Shown: one piece after another, positions 8,445 to 17,093 of the stretch | How the letters are laid out: each line of letters begins with the position of its first letter | Position numbering within the stretch: the first letter of the stretch is position 1 | Assembly (NCBI GenBank): GCA_003165595.1 | Contig: PLWQ01000003.1 | Coordinates: 49,768 to 113,767 of the forward strand | Length of the DNA stretch: 64,000 nt | Direction of reading: 5' to 3' | DNA from: Fibrobacterota bacterium | Lineage (GTDB): Bacteria; Fibrobacterota; Chitinivibrionia; Chitinivibrionales; FEN-1185 | Notes under the pieces: generated by a model | What the model was told of the DNA's origin: nothing | Seen by the model: the letters and a program-made list of their open reading frames with translations, nothing else | The model's database searches: none | Position numbers and translations under genes: made by a program

Positions 8445-11242
8445 AATACCAAGGCCAGGAAGTCGAGATCCTCTCCAAACGCACCATCTTCGGCAAAACT
8501 GTAGCCGAAGTACGCATTTTAGCAACTGGCCAAATTGCGGATGTACCATTCGCTGATCTTGAAGAAGCCTCTCAAACCATTTCTACCCATGAAATTGCCT
8601 TCAAGGCAATTGCCGCCAAGATTCGCAACGAAGTATTCATGCAGAACATGCTGGCACCTATTGAGAGCAACATTCTTCCCCTGCCGCACCAGATTCTTGC
8701 CTTGGAAAAAATCATGGCAGGCCAGTTTATCCGGTTTCTAATTGCCGATGAAGTAGGGATGGGAAAAACAATTGAAACTGGGCTTGTTCTTAAGGAGCTT
8801 AAGCTTCGGGGCATTGTAAAGCGGGCTCTGGTTATCGTTTCCAAGACTGCGATGCTGCAATGGAAACAGGAAATGAAACAGCATTTTAATGAAACATTTC
8901 ATATCTACGATACCGATTATATCAATACTCTCACACGGACATTTTCCCGTTTGGAAGCAGACAACGATATCAACATCTGGGCGCAGCACAATCAGCTTAT
9001 TGTTTCGATGGATGCGCTGAAGCCTATTGAAAACCGTCAAGGATGGAACAAGCAAAAAGTCGAAGAATACAACCGGTACCGTATTCAAAGCGTACTGGAA
9101 GCTGATTTTGATTTGTTGGTCATAGATGAATGTCATAAGGTGGGGGGCAGCACCCAATTAGTCGGTCGCTATCAAATGGCTGATATCCTTTGCAATGCCA
9201 TCCCGAATGTCTTGTTGCTTTCCGCAACACCACATCGTGGTAAAAGTGACCATTTCCGCAGAGTACTCCAGTTGCTGGATGCAGATGCATTCTCTGGCGA
9301 AGGCATGCCTAAAATTCAGGAGCTTGAACCGTATGTGGTTCGTACCGAAAAACGGCAAGCAATTGATTATAATGGCAAGCAATTGTTCAACAAGCGCAAA
9401 ACCCAAAAGATTGAAGTTTCTTACGATGCTGCTAAACACAGCAAGCAGCAAAAACTTTATGAATCGGTTACCGAATATGTTGTGAATGGTTTCAATCTGG
9501 CACAGCAGACAAAGAACACCTCATACGGTTTTGTCATGTTGTTGTTTCAGCGGATGATAAGCAGTTCGACCCAGGCAATTTTAGATGCTATGCAGCGCCG
9601 GGCTGAAAGGCTTTCAACTGAACGCAAGGATGTTACAAAAGAAAATGTTATTCAGAACATTGAAGAATATGGCTTTGATGGTCAATATGAACTTGATTTT
9701 GAACAAAAGATATTCTCGTTTGTATCGGAGACGCAGGCAAATTATGATACAGAATTAAGTATCCTGCAAGGACTGATAAAGAACGCAAAAGATTGCTTAA
9801 GCACAGAGACAGATGCAAAAGTTGAATATCTATTAGACAAATTAACGGCCATCAAGGCAGAAGAAGATAATCCTGATGTTAAGGTGCTTCTATTTACTGA
9901 ATTTACAAGCACACAGTTTATGCTTAAGAAAGTATTGGAAGAACGCGGCGGTTATATCTGTGAAGCTATAAATGGCTCTATGGATTTTGATCAACGAATG
10001 AATGCTCTTAGAAACTTCAAAGAAAATGCACAAATACTTATCGCGACCGATGCTGCCGGTGAATCCCTGAATATGCAGTTTGCCTATATTGTCATCAACT
10101 ATGATATGCCATGGAACCCAATGGTTGTTGAGCAGCGCATTGGCCGTGTTGACAGAATTGGCCAGGCGCATATTGTGCAAGCGTTTAACATTCTTCTTGA
10201 TAATTCGATTGACAAAAGAGTTTATGAGGTTATTGAAACCAAGCTTAATCAAATAATGGCTGAGTTAGGTATTGATAAGACTTCTGATGTGCTCGATAGC
10301 ACATTGGAGCGCGACGGAATCAGTAAATTGTACCTAACATCATTATTGAATCCAGCCAGATTTGAGCAGGAAAGCAAAAGTTGGCTTGAGGATATAAAGC
10401 AAAAGCTGAAGGATTACCATAGCACAGAAGGATCCCTTCCTTCCATGGTTTCATCCGATATAAAGGCCAGTAAAGTAGATGCTCTTAAGCACAGTCCAAT
10501 TCCAAAGTGGCTTGAAAGCCTGACAAAAACTTACTTGCAGACAAAAAACCTGCCCTGCCAATCAACATTGTACGGCTTGAAATTCAAGCTCCCCGGTTTT
10601 AAGGAAAGTATTTACACTTTCAACATCAAAGAAAGCGTAAATAATCCTATCCCCGAACCATTGTCTTTGCAGCATGAAATAGTTCAAAAGATGCTATCTG
10701 ATGCTATTCCTTTTACTAATTCACAAATCATCCCAATTGTAAGGCTTAAGAACGGTAAAACAGCCACCGGTATTTGGTCGATCTGGCATTTGGATGTAAA
10801 AAGCCAATTCGAAGCGCACCATGTTATTCAGCCCGTTTTTATCTCCGATGACGGTGATTCCTTTCCTGCTTTCGCTCAAGATATATGGACAAAGCTTGTA
10901 CAGGAAGAAGACATTTTTGAAAGCGCAGGAACGTTGCCAATAGCGGAATCTAAGGATTGTCTCGCAGCCCTCTCTACAAAAGTTGAAGGCATTCTATTCA
11001 CTAAATATTCTGAGATTGAAGCCAAAATCAACACAAATACCAGCAGAATTAGACAGAACAAGGAAAAAGCTTTTGTTTTTCGTGAAAAGCAAATGCAAAA
11101 GATCGGCATCGAGAATATTCGTCAATCTCGTCTAAATCGTTTATTCAAAGAAAAAGAGCTCTGGGAAACAAACTTTGACGTTTCCAAACAGGCTGTACCA
11201 AACTTAATACCACTCGTGATTGTGAAGATTATTAATGGCTAA
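8441..11242 (+). CDS. brxHII: BrxHII-type SNF2/helicase
   Basis: A superfamily 2 helicase-like ATPase, 933 residues from a TTG start at 8441. I chose TTG because a GGAG ribosome site (8431-8434) lies six bases before it and it overlaps the preceding TGA stop in a 4-base junction. An in-frame ATG at 8369 would extend deep into the upstream gene with no family-like sequence. Motif I DEVGMGKT begins at residue 103, motif II DECH at 229, then LLLSATPHRG. The C-terminal helicase half contains ATDAAGESLN and QRIGRVDRIGQ. The helicase is the fourth core gene of type 3 BREX, probably a DNA translocase working with the methyltransferase and PglZ. Confidence 0.88.
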   Translation: MKYQGQEVEILSKRTIFGKTVAEVRILATGQIADVPFADLEEASQTISTHEIAFKAIAAKIRNEVFMQNMLAPIESNILPLPHQILALEKIMAGQFIRFLIADEVGMGKTIETGLVLKELKLRGIVKRALVIVSKTAMLQWKQEMKQHFNETFHIYDTDYINTLTRTFSRLEADNDINIWAQHNQLIVSMDALKPIENRQGWNKQKVEEYNRYRIQSVLEADFDLLVIDECHKVGGSTQLVGRYQMADILCNAIPNVLLLSATPHRGKSDHFRRVLQLLDADAFSGEGMPKIQELEPYVVRTEKRQAIDYNGKQLFNKRKTQKIEVSYDAAKHSKQQKLYESVTEYVVNGFNLAQQTKNTSYGFVMLLFQRMISSSTQAILDAMQRRAERLSTERKDVTKENVIQNIEEYGFDGQYELDFEQKIFSFVSETQANYDTELSILQGLIKNAKDCLSTETDAKVEYLLDKLTAIKAEEDNPDVKVLLFTEFTSTQFMLKKVLEERGGYICEAINGSMDFDQRMNALRNFKENAQILIATDAAGESLNMQFAYIVINYDMPWNPMVVEQRIGRVDRIGQAHIVQAFNILLDNSIDKRVYEVIETKLNQIMAELGIDKTSDVLDSTLERDGISKLYLTSLLNPARFEQESKSWLEDIKQKLKDYHSTEGSLPSMVSSDIKASKVDALKHSPIPKWLESLTKTYLQTKNLPCQSTLYGLKFKLPGFKESIYTFNIKESVNNPIPEPLSLQHEIVQKMLSDAIPFTNSQIIPIVRLKNGKTATGIWSIWHLDVKSQFEAHHVIQPVFISDDGDSFPAFAQDIWTKLVQEEDIFESAGTLPIAESKDCLAALSTKVEGILFTKYSEIEAKINTNTSRIRQNKEKAFVFREKQMQKIGIENIRQSRLNRLFKEKELWETNFDVSKQAVPNLIPLVIVKIING

Positions 11243-13073
11243 CTGGATTGATAAATACCAAAAGCTAATCGCTTCAAGCCATAAGAAGCATATCATCGTT
11301 GCTGATATTGACCGTCTATTTGAATATGCCGAATTGCAGCAGGCCGTTACTGACAATGATTTCACAATTATCAACGCTGTGACCCCACTTGATGTTCGTA
11401 TTCGTTTTGAATTGGATGTCAGGAATAGCAGCAAGTCGTTTATCATAGTAACAAGTGGCTCTTATCTTCCACCACCTGATATGGGCATAGCAGTACATTT
11501 TCAGTCTATTGGCCTCAAGGATATTTTCCCATTTCTTGATTCAAAAGCAATCCAGGGGCTAAGTTTCAATGCGCTTTGCCTTCTGAGTAATATTAAACCA
11601 TACGAAGAACTAAGCCATGAGAAAACACTAAAGTTTCTTTTGGAAAATCTATACAATGTAGATTTCGACACCCTGACAGGCGTTAAACAGAAAGAAAGAA
11701 TCCTGCATGCTCTCATCACTGTATTACTGGAGAAGAATGCAATCAATCCGCCATTATCTTCTTTCTTGAAAAGACTTGCCAAACCATATTTCCCTACATT
11801 ATTTGCCGCAGATTTCAACAAAGATATTCTTATACAGTATTTGTATGAACAGTGGTCTGCATACATAAACACTGGTTCTTGCGAAGTTGACTTTGAAGAT
11901 ACTGTTCTCAATAAGAGCCTCGGTTTTCTGTTCGTTTTTGACTATATCAAAAAGATAAGAGTAACCGCTGAACGATTTCGTACTATTCCTAGACCCTTAA
12001 CTGTCGGCGTATACATAGACGAGAATGAGAGTAATGATGCTGACCTTTCCGCGCTACTCTCTTATCTGGAGCAGCAACAAAACACCGTCGAAGATTTATA
12101 TAGCCAATGGTTCGATATCGTTAAAATATTGGCCAAAGCCAAAATCAAAGAACTTGCTACGGCAGACCAAAGCCTAAAGGAAAGATCACAAAAGGTTACT
12201 ACCGCGCTTAATCAGCGATTCCAGCGATTTATTGACAACGTATATGCCAGTCTATTTTCTCTCAGTGGTGTTAGGGCGCCGGTTGTCATTAGCCGTATGC
12301 TGGAGTATATCAAAGCCCAACCTGATAAACGCAAGGCGTTATTGGTACTCGACGGTATGAATTATTGGCAATGGCGAATAATTGAAAACAATTTGCGCGA
12401 TGCAGGCCTTGGGATTTTAACAAAAACAAGCATGGCATATATCCCAACAATCACCGCATGGTCGCGACAAGCTTTGTTTAGTGGTTGCAAGCCTAACCTT
12501 GACGAAACCAACGTCAAAGAAGCACGATATTTTGCGGCATATTGGGGCAAGTTCGGTTACGGTAGTCACCAAATTGATTTCCTCAACTACAGTCATAATA
12601 AACCTTTGGCAGTAAATTCGATATCTGAAGACATTTCTATCCTCGGGATCGTCTGCAATGACCTCGACGATATTTTGCATGGTGCTGTTTTAGGCGATCA
12701 ACAACTGCTGACTGCGACGCAACAATGGCTTCAAACAAGCAAGATTATTGAATATGTTCTTGGCCTCCGTGATAAAGGGTTCAAAGTATTTATTACAACC
12801 GACCATGGCAATGTGGAAGCAATTGGAATAAAGAACCTCAAACAGAAAGAAAAGGTAGGCTCGCTCTCAAGAGGCAGCAGATTTATTCAATTTAGCAACG
12901 AAACCATGCTCAATAATTTCAAAGAACAAAACCCGGATATATCAATAGGTATTCGAGACAATTCGGTTTTTCTAAAGCAAGAAGATGCTTTTGCAGAACA
13001 GGATGTCAAAATTGTTACCCATGGCGGTTCACATCTGTGGGAAGTACTGATTCCCTTTGGAGAAATCCAATGA
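11235..13073 (+). CDS. pglZ: PglZ-domain protein (BREX)
   Basis: A 612-residue protein of the alkaline-phosphatase superfamily, PglZ group. Metal-site type motifs are visible: LVLDGMNYW near residue 375, TTDHGN near 522-527, and THGGSHLWE close to the C-terminus. PglZ is the signature gene of all BREX systems and, with BrxC and the methyltransferase, is needed for phage exclusion. It begins inside the end of the helicase gene (8-base overlap) and ends in an ATGA junction with the next gene, supporting one polycistronic message. The N-terminal half (residues 1-340) is helical and less conserved. Confidence 0.88.
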   Translation: MANWIDKYQKLIASSHKKHIIVADIDRLFEYAELQQAVTDNDFTIINAVTPLDVRIRFELDVRNSSKSFIIVTSGSYLPPPDMGIAVHFQSIGLKDIFPFLDSKAIQGLSFNALCLLSNIKPYEELSHEKTLKFLLENLYNVDFDTLTGVKQKERILHALITVLLEKNAINPPLSSFLKRLAKPYFPTLFAADFNKDILIQYLYEQWSAYINTGSCEVDFEDTVLNKSLGFLFVFDYIKKIRVTAERFRTIPRPLTVGVYIDENESNDADLSALLSYLEQQQNTVEDLYSQWFDIVKILAKAKIKELATADQSLKERSQKVTTALNQRFQRFIDNVYASLFSLSGVRAPVVISRMLEYIKAQPDKRKALLVLDGMNYWQWRIIENNLRDAGLGILTKTSMAYIPTITAWSRQALFSGCKPNLDETNVKEARYFAAYWGKFGYGSHQIDFLNYSHNKPLAVNSISEDISILGIVCNDLDDILHGAVLGDQQLLTATQQWLQTSKIIEYVLGLRDKGFKVFITTDHGNVEAIGIKNLKQKEKVGSLSRGSRFIQFSNETMLNNFKEQNPDISIGIRDNSVFLKQEDAFAEQDVKIVTHGGSHLWEVLIPFGEIQ

Positions 13074-13801
13074 CCGCTACCGGCAAATATATCGGAATCA
13101 ATCAGCGAATACCATTTGATGTTCTTGATGCAGCTTTGTACCGCTTATTGCGAGATAAGAATATGGACAAGAATTCTATTTTATCTCATTTGAAAGAATT
13201 TACTAAGGGCGAGAACAGGGCTAACAAAGCAGCGCAATATGCCGTTCAAATATTATCGCGCCAGGAAAACTGCATTAACGAACTAAACAAAACAATTACA
13301 GCACCAGCCTACTTGAAACTACCCATTACAGACCGGAAAGCAATTGTCTTGGCTCTTGCCGCTTTAACATATCCAATAATTTATGACCTACTAATCGCAT
13401 TAGCCACAGGTTTCAAAGTTCAGTCACAAATCAATCGGCAATTTATCAATTTAAAAATGGCTTCGATATATGGCAGCAATAGGACGTTAGACATTGCCTT
13501 GGACGCTTTAATGCCTATGATAATTGAACTGAATACAATAGAACGCGTTAAAATCAGCCTTTATGCTTTAACTCAAAAAAGCATTATTAGCTATCCCGCA
13601 ATAATTGAACTTTTGATTTACACAGATATAAAACTATCTGGTTCAAAATCAATTTTGGTTGATGATCTCCAATACCGGCCATGGTATATGTTTTTTGAAG
13701 TGACACTTAACAAAAAGAATTCTTACACTTTATTCAAGTATGATGAAAGCAGGATTGGACAGGGGTATCTAACAATCAACGGCATTGAGAACAAATCATA
13801 G
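13070..13801 (+). CDS. brxA: BrxA-like last gene of the BREX operon
   Basis: A 243-residue, almost entirely helical protein. The ATG at 13070 overlaps the pglZ stop as ATGA; a longer start at 13037 would lie inside pglZ and is less likely. Type 3 BREX operons end with brxA (DUF1819), a small DNA-binding protein, and position and helical pattern fit this. The sequence, however, is about 40 residues longer than typical BrxA and I see no diagnostic motif. It could be a type-3-specific variant or an unrelated terminal gene. The operon ends here; the next 600 bases hold no convincing gene. Confidence 0.58.
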   Translation: MTATGKYIGINQRIPFDVLDAALYRLLRDKNMDKNSILSHLKEFTKGENRANKAAQYAVQILSRQENCINELNKTITAPAYLKLPITDRKAIVLALAALTYPIIYDLLIALATGFKVQSQINRQFINLKMASIYGSNRTLDIALDALMPMIIELNTIERVKISLYALTQKSIISYPAIIELLIYTDIKLSGSKSILVDDLQYRPWYMFFEVTLNKKNSYTLFKYDESRIGQGYLTINGIENKS

Positions 13802-13865
13802 AATTGCAAGCAATAAGAAAGGAATGAAGAAAGCCCCCCCCCAAGAAAAAGGCAAGAGACAAAAG

Positions 13866-13979
13866 GCAATTAAAGACATGCGCCGCCGGACAGAAGAGAA
13901 CGGGCTGAAAGACAAAGAAGAAAAGACGAAGAGCCGCCGCAGAAAGACATTACACTATGGTAGCGTTCCGGTTTACATC
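13866..13979 (+). repeat. Conserved leader before attC-like site A
   Basis: About 115 bases downstream of the BREX operon that closely match 16321-16431. Shared blocks include GCGCCGCC, GGGCTGAA and GAGCCGCCGCAGAAAGA followed by ATTACACTATGGTAG. Each copy sits immediately upstream of an attC-like inverted repeat. Shorter versions of the CCGCAGAAAGACATTA block precede other sites (28296, 30805). I read it as part of the repeated element, not as coding sequence. A nine-base C run at 13834-13842 could be a sequencing weak point. Confidence 0.6.
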
Positions 13980-14171
13980 TTACAACAAACGCATGGCGGT
14001 TGCGGGCTCAAAGCAGCCCTCCACCCAAATGCCCGCTTGGACTAGGGGTAGCGCTTACGTGTCCGTTCCGTAAAGCTCCGTGTCCACTCCCTTCGGTCGG
14101 GCACTCCGCTTTACTGCACGGCACTTCAGCGATATTATAGGCGGGCACTTCGCCATGTGTCAACGTTGTGC
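13980..14171 (+). repeat. attC-like site A
   Basis: An imperfect inverted repeat of about 190 bases. The left edge TTACAAC and inner GCATGGCG pair with the inner CGCCATG and right edge CAACGTTGTGC. Integron attC sites have an AAC-ending left core and a GTT-starting right core separated by inner paired boxes, which this matches; the core is ACAAC/GTTGT instead of the usual YTAAC/GTTAR. It lies 178 bases after the BREX operon and is followed by the A-rich motif AAATAAACCAG seen after other copies. Confidence 0.6.
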
Positions 14172-14282
14172 AAAATAAACCAGGTAAGAATGAATTATAG
14201 GCGCGCGCGAAGAATAAAGACATAAAAATTATTTCGGACGGCGGCGCAGGACAAAGCCAAAGAAATTCAGGGGGGTGCCAGA

Positions 14283-14348
14283 ATGAAGAAAGAATTTAAA
14301 GCCCTTAAACCCAAAGGCTATTTTAATAAAAGCCGTGCCCCAAAATAA
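14283..14348 (+). CDS. Possible 21-residue basic peptide
   Basis: A short open frame (ATG to TAA) beginning after a GGGGGTG stretch that could act as a ribosome site. It encodes a lysine-rich 21-residue peptide. A decayed copy of the same stretch, including GGGGGTGC followed by ATGAAAAAAGAA, occurs at 35068-35130, where a stop comes after six codons. The repetition shows it is part of a repeated cassette-border sequence; coding is uncertain and I see no function. Confidence 0.2.
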   Translation: MKKEFKALKPKGYFNKSRAPK

Positions 14349-14369
14349 GCCCGGTCCTCCTAACCGGGC
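14349..14369 (+). terminator. Hairpin, possible terminator
   Basis: A perfect 7-bp stem GCCCGGT/ACCGGGC with a 7-base loop, followed by AGAAAACAAG rather than a T run. It lies between the attC-like element and the Mrr-like pseudogene. The lack of a T tract makes an intrinsic terminator uncertain. Confidence 0.3.
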
Positions 14370-14401
14370 GAAGAAAACAAGAAATTCCTTAAGGAGATTT
14401 T

Positions 14402-15042
14402 ATGCCTGAAATGTGGATGGTAAGAGCTGGTGGTGGGGCGTTTTTAATCGAAGAATTTCTGAAAAATGGTTATGTTGCAATAGGCTGGATAGAAATGGAC
14501 AACCTAACAAGAATTAAGGATAAAAGTGACATTGAAAAATTATACGATAAAAGTTACCCCGACGGTAAACCTGGCCATAAGCGCTCAAATCACGGGCATT
14601 TGAATTTATAAAGGATAAGATTCAGAAGCTTGATTGGGACGAAGTTCAGGAACTCCTTGCTGGTATTTTGCAGGGAATGGGTTACAAAGCGCGCGTTTCG
14701 CCCCCAGGGCCGGACAGGGGCGCCGATGTTATTGCATCGCCCGATGGCTTAGGTTTGGAACAACCCCGTATACGCGCAGAAGTAAAGCACAGGTCGGGAA
14801 CTATTGGCGCATCCGAGTTGAGAAGCTTCATTGGCGGCCTGCGGGCAAGCGACCGCGGACTCTATGTCTCAACGGGCGGATTTACTCGCGAAGCACGATA
14901 TGAAGCGGAACGCTCCACTGTTCCTGTAACCTTAATTGACATTGATGAACTTGCGGTCTTGCTCATTGATAATTATGACCGTCTGGATTCGAATTCCCGT
15001 TCAATGATTCCATTGGTCAAAATTTATTGGCCTTCGGAGTAA
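14402..15042 (+). pseudogene. Mrr-like restriction endonuclease, internally deleted and frameshifted
   Basis: The first 66 codons (from an ATG with AAGGAG upstream) match the N-terminal domain of large Mrr-type enzymes: MWMVRAG, GYVAIGW, then YPDGKPG. The frame stops at 14609, but a second frame from about 14603 continues with FIKDKIQKLDWDEVQELL and the catalytic Mrr core GADVIA and RAEVKHR up to 15042. Full-length relatives have roughly 90-120 more residues between these parts, so a deletion with a frame change joined them. Mrr proteins are type IV endonucleases that cut modified DNA. The conserved D and E-x-K of the PD-(D/E)XK site remain, but the gene is probably inactive unless the downstream half is translated alone. 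Confidence 0.75.
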
Positions 15043-15160
15043 CACAATTTTAATAGCGCAAACAATCTTTTCCTATATATTTCAACCACGAATGACAGGA
15101 GCCCTTGATGATAGCTCAGGCACATAGGCAAATGGGAACTTTTATTTGGAAGAGGAACAA

Positions 15161-16276
15161 ATGAGCCTGACCAAAATTCCTTCCAAAGATTCCTTTGGCA
15201 CCCTTGTTAAAAATATTCGAAGTATTATCCTCACTGCCCGCCAAACAGCAGTACGACAAATTGATTTTCTGCAGGTTGTTACTAGTTTTGAAATCGGCAG
15301 GCAGATTGTAGAATATGAACAGCAGGGTGCAGACCGAGCGAAGTATGGCGCAAAGGTGCTTTTCAACCTTTCGGTAAAATTGTCAGGTGAATTCGGAAAC
15401 GGTTTCTCTTCCACGAACTTAAAACTGATGCGGCAATTTTTTCTCCAGTATAGAACCCGCATTGGTCAGACGCTGTCTGACCAATTACTTCCCGGAACAA
15501 AAGGCCAGACACTGCCTGACCAATCCCGAAAAACCCAACCGGCACGAGCACGGATTAACCTTAGCTGGTCCCATTATGTCTTCCTGTTGGGCATAAAGGA
15601 TTCCGAGGAAAGGAATTTCTACGAGATAGAAGCAACTCAAGAGAATTGGTCATTGCGAGAATTGAAGCGCCAGTTTAATTCCGGGCTATATGAGCGTCTG
15701 GCTTTGAGCCGCAATAAAACCGGCATACGGAAACTTGCGCTGGAAGGCCAAAAAGTCGAAAAACCCGAAGATCTGATTAAAAACCCCTACATCCTCGAAT
15801 TCCTGGGACTCGACGAAAAATCGGAATATTCGGAATCCGATCTTGAAAGCGCAATTATTGATAAAATAGAGCATTTTCTTCTTGAACTCGGCAAAGGATT
15901 TTTGTTTGAAGCACGACAAAAGCGATTCACCTTTGACGACGATCATTTCTTCGTTGACCTTGTTTTCTATAACCGCCAGCTCCGCTGTTATGTGCTCATT
16001 GACCTAAAAATCGGCAAGCTCACACATCAAGACCTTGGGCAAATGCAAATGTACGTGAATTACTTTGACCGATTTGTAAAGCGACAAGATGAAAACCCTA
16101 CCGTCGGTATTATTCTCTGCCGAAAGAAGCATGACGCATTGGTTGAAATAACTCTGCCTAAAAAAGCAAATATCCATGCGGCTGAATACCAGCTTTACCT
16201 TCCGACTAAAGAGGTGCTCAAGAGAAAACTGCTTGATTGGACGAAGGATGAAGATGTTGGGGTGCGCAGGCAGTAG
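15161..16276 (+). CDS. DUF1016 (YhcG-type) PD-(D/E)XK nuclease-like protein
   Basis: A 371-residue protein of the DUF1016/PDDEXK family. The N-terminal domain has the typical FEIGRQIVEYEQ and the S-x-x-N-L-x-x-M-R-Q-F pattern. The C-terminal nuclease-like fold carries DDHFFVDLVFYNR and YVLIDLKIGKL, with Asp where the family often has Glu before x-K. I start at ATG 15161 because GAGGAA lies seven bases upstream; a TTG 15 bases earlier is also in frame. Such proteins are common in integron cassettes and near restriction systems; function is unproven. It is followed 155 bases later by attC-like site B. Confidence 0.85.
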   Translation: MSLTKIPSKDSFGTLVKNIRSIILTARQTAVRQIDFLQVVTSFEIGRQIVEYEQQGADRAKYGAKVLFNLSVKLSGEFGNGFSSTNLKLMRQFFLQYRTRIGQTLSDQLLPGTKGQTLPDQSRKTQPARARINLSWSHYVFLLGIKDSEERNFYEIEATQENWSLRELKRQFNSGLYERLALSRNKTGIRKLALEGQKVEKPEDLIKNPYILEFLGLDEKSEYSESDLESAIIDKIEHFLLELGKGFLFEARQKRFTFDDDHFFVDLVFYNRQLRCYVLIDLKIGKLTHQDLGQMQMYVNYFDRFVKRQDENPTVGIILCRKKHDALVEITLPKKANIHAAEYQLYLPTKEVLKRKLLDWTKDEDVGVRRQ

Positions 16277-16320
16277 AAGGCGTGGCAAGACGATAGAAGA
16301 AAGATGCTCCCCCTTACAAA

Positions 16321-16431
16321 TCAATCACAAACATGCGCCGCCAGAAAAAGAAACCGGGCTGAAGGGCAAATAAGAAAAGTCGAAGAGCCGCCGCAGAAAG
16401 AAATTACACTATGGTAGGTTTAAATTTACAG
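16321..16431 (+). repeat. Conserved leader before attC-like site B
   Basis: Second copy of the leader at 13866-13979, sharing most positions including GCGCCGCC, CGGGCTGAA, and the block ending in ATTACACTATGGTAGG. The two copies plus attC-like sites bracket the Mrr-like and DUF1016 genes, as expected if these were captured as cassette units or duplicated by recombination between repeats. Confidence 0.6.
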
Positions 16432-16578
16432 CCTGCAACAAACAAAGCAAGCATCGGGCGGAAAGCCGCCCTCGGCCTCCGGCACATAGCCGGTTTGATG
16501 CCTCCCTCACCGTCTTCGCTTCGCTCGCGGTGTGACGTCGGCAATCCTGCTACGTCTTGCGTTTGGCAACGTTGCAGC
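16432..16578 (+). repeat. attC-like site B
   Basis: Left edge CCTGCAACAAAC and inner AGCAAGC pair with inner CTTGCGTTTGG and right edge CAACGTTGCAGC, spanning about 147 bases. Inside are further GC-rich palindromes (GGGCGGAAAGCCGCCC). Same layout as site A: AAC at the left border, GTT at the right. It follows the DUF1016 gene. Confidence 0.55.
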
Positions 16579-16991
16579 AATGAATTTCAGATCAATTTTT
16601 CACCGTATTGTACTGCAAGACGGTTTCCTCTGTTGCTCATTGATCACTCGGTTGCAGTGCGGTCTCCACACATGGGACGTTGAAACCCAATAAGCCCGCA
16701 TGATGAAATTATGAGCACCTCTATAAATTGAAAAACCCCGGAGCAAGCTCCGAGGAATGCGCTCGCTGTGGGATTCAGTTATCGCTGCTTTGCGTGTCAT
16801 TCCCGCGAAAGCGGGACCGCGACTTCCACTGCCTTTATTGCTGATGGAGCAGCGGCTCCTGCCAATCCATTTTCCCTATAGAGAACAAATGGATCTCCGA
16901 TCAGGTCGGGGATGACAAGACTCTTTATCGAACAAATAGAGGTGCTCTTTCGATCTTCAGCTTGCTATTACGCACCCAACGCGATTTGCAA
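16579..16991. other. Gene-free spacer with two short palindromes
   Basis: No convincing coding sequence. Two hairpins are visible: CGGAGC-AA-GCTCCG at 16739-16752, and TCCCGC-GAAA-GCGGGA at 16801-16816 preceded by GTCAT. The latter is the widespread GTCATTCCCGCGAAAGCGGGA type of repetitive extragenic palindrome. A further half-repeat ending GTCGGGGATGAC is at 16901-16917. Confidence 0.5.
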
Positions 16992-17093
16992 TCAATCCCG
17001 TACCATAATGTCCTGCATCTTGACATCCGGATGGTGATAGCGGGTGCGCCCCGCTGTTTTTTTCCCATACTGGATGGCTGCCTGGGGACACCA
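16992..17093 (-). pseudogene. C-terminal remnant of an EFR1-type ferredoxin protein
   Basis: Reading on the minus strand from 17093 gives WCPQAAIQYGKKTAGRTRYHH and then PDVKMQDIMVRD and a stop. This closely matches the last 32 residues of the intact EFR1-type protein at 44789-45571 (WCPVEAIQYGKKTIGRKRYRH). Only the last cysteine of the second 4Fe-4S cluster motif is left; everything upstream has been replaced by the ATPase gene, whose stop codon is the immediately preceding codon. It is a relic of a lost paralogue. Confidence 0.75.

Noticed and set aside
13834-13842. Nine-base C run as a phase-variation tract
   Set aside because: It is outside any supported gene and not near a promoter box I can recognise.
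13785-14045. Open frame of 86 codons after the BREX operon
   Set aside because: It covers the repeated leader and the first arm of attC-like site A; the same DNA repeated at 16321 is not open in the same way.
14402-15042. Two separate intact small genes instead of one pseudogene
   Set aside because: Both halves belong to the same known protein type in the right order, and the second lacks its own ribosome site near 14603-14668.
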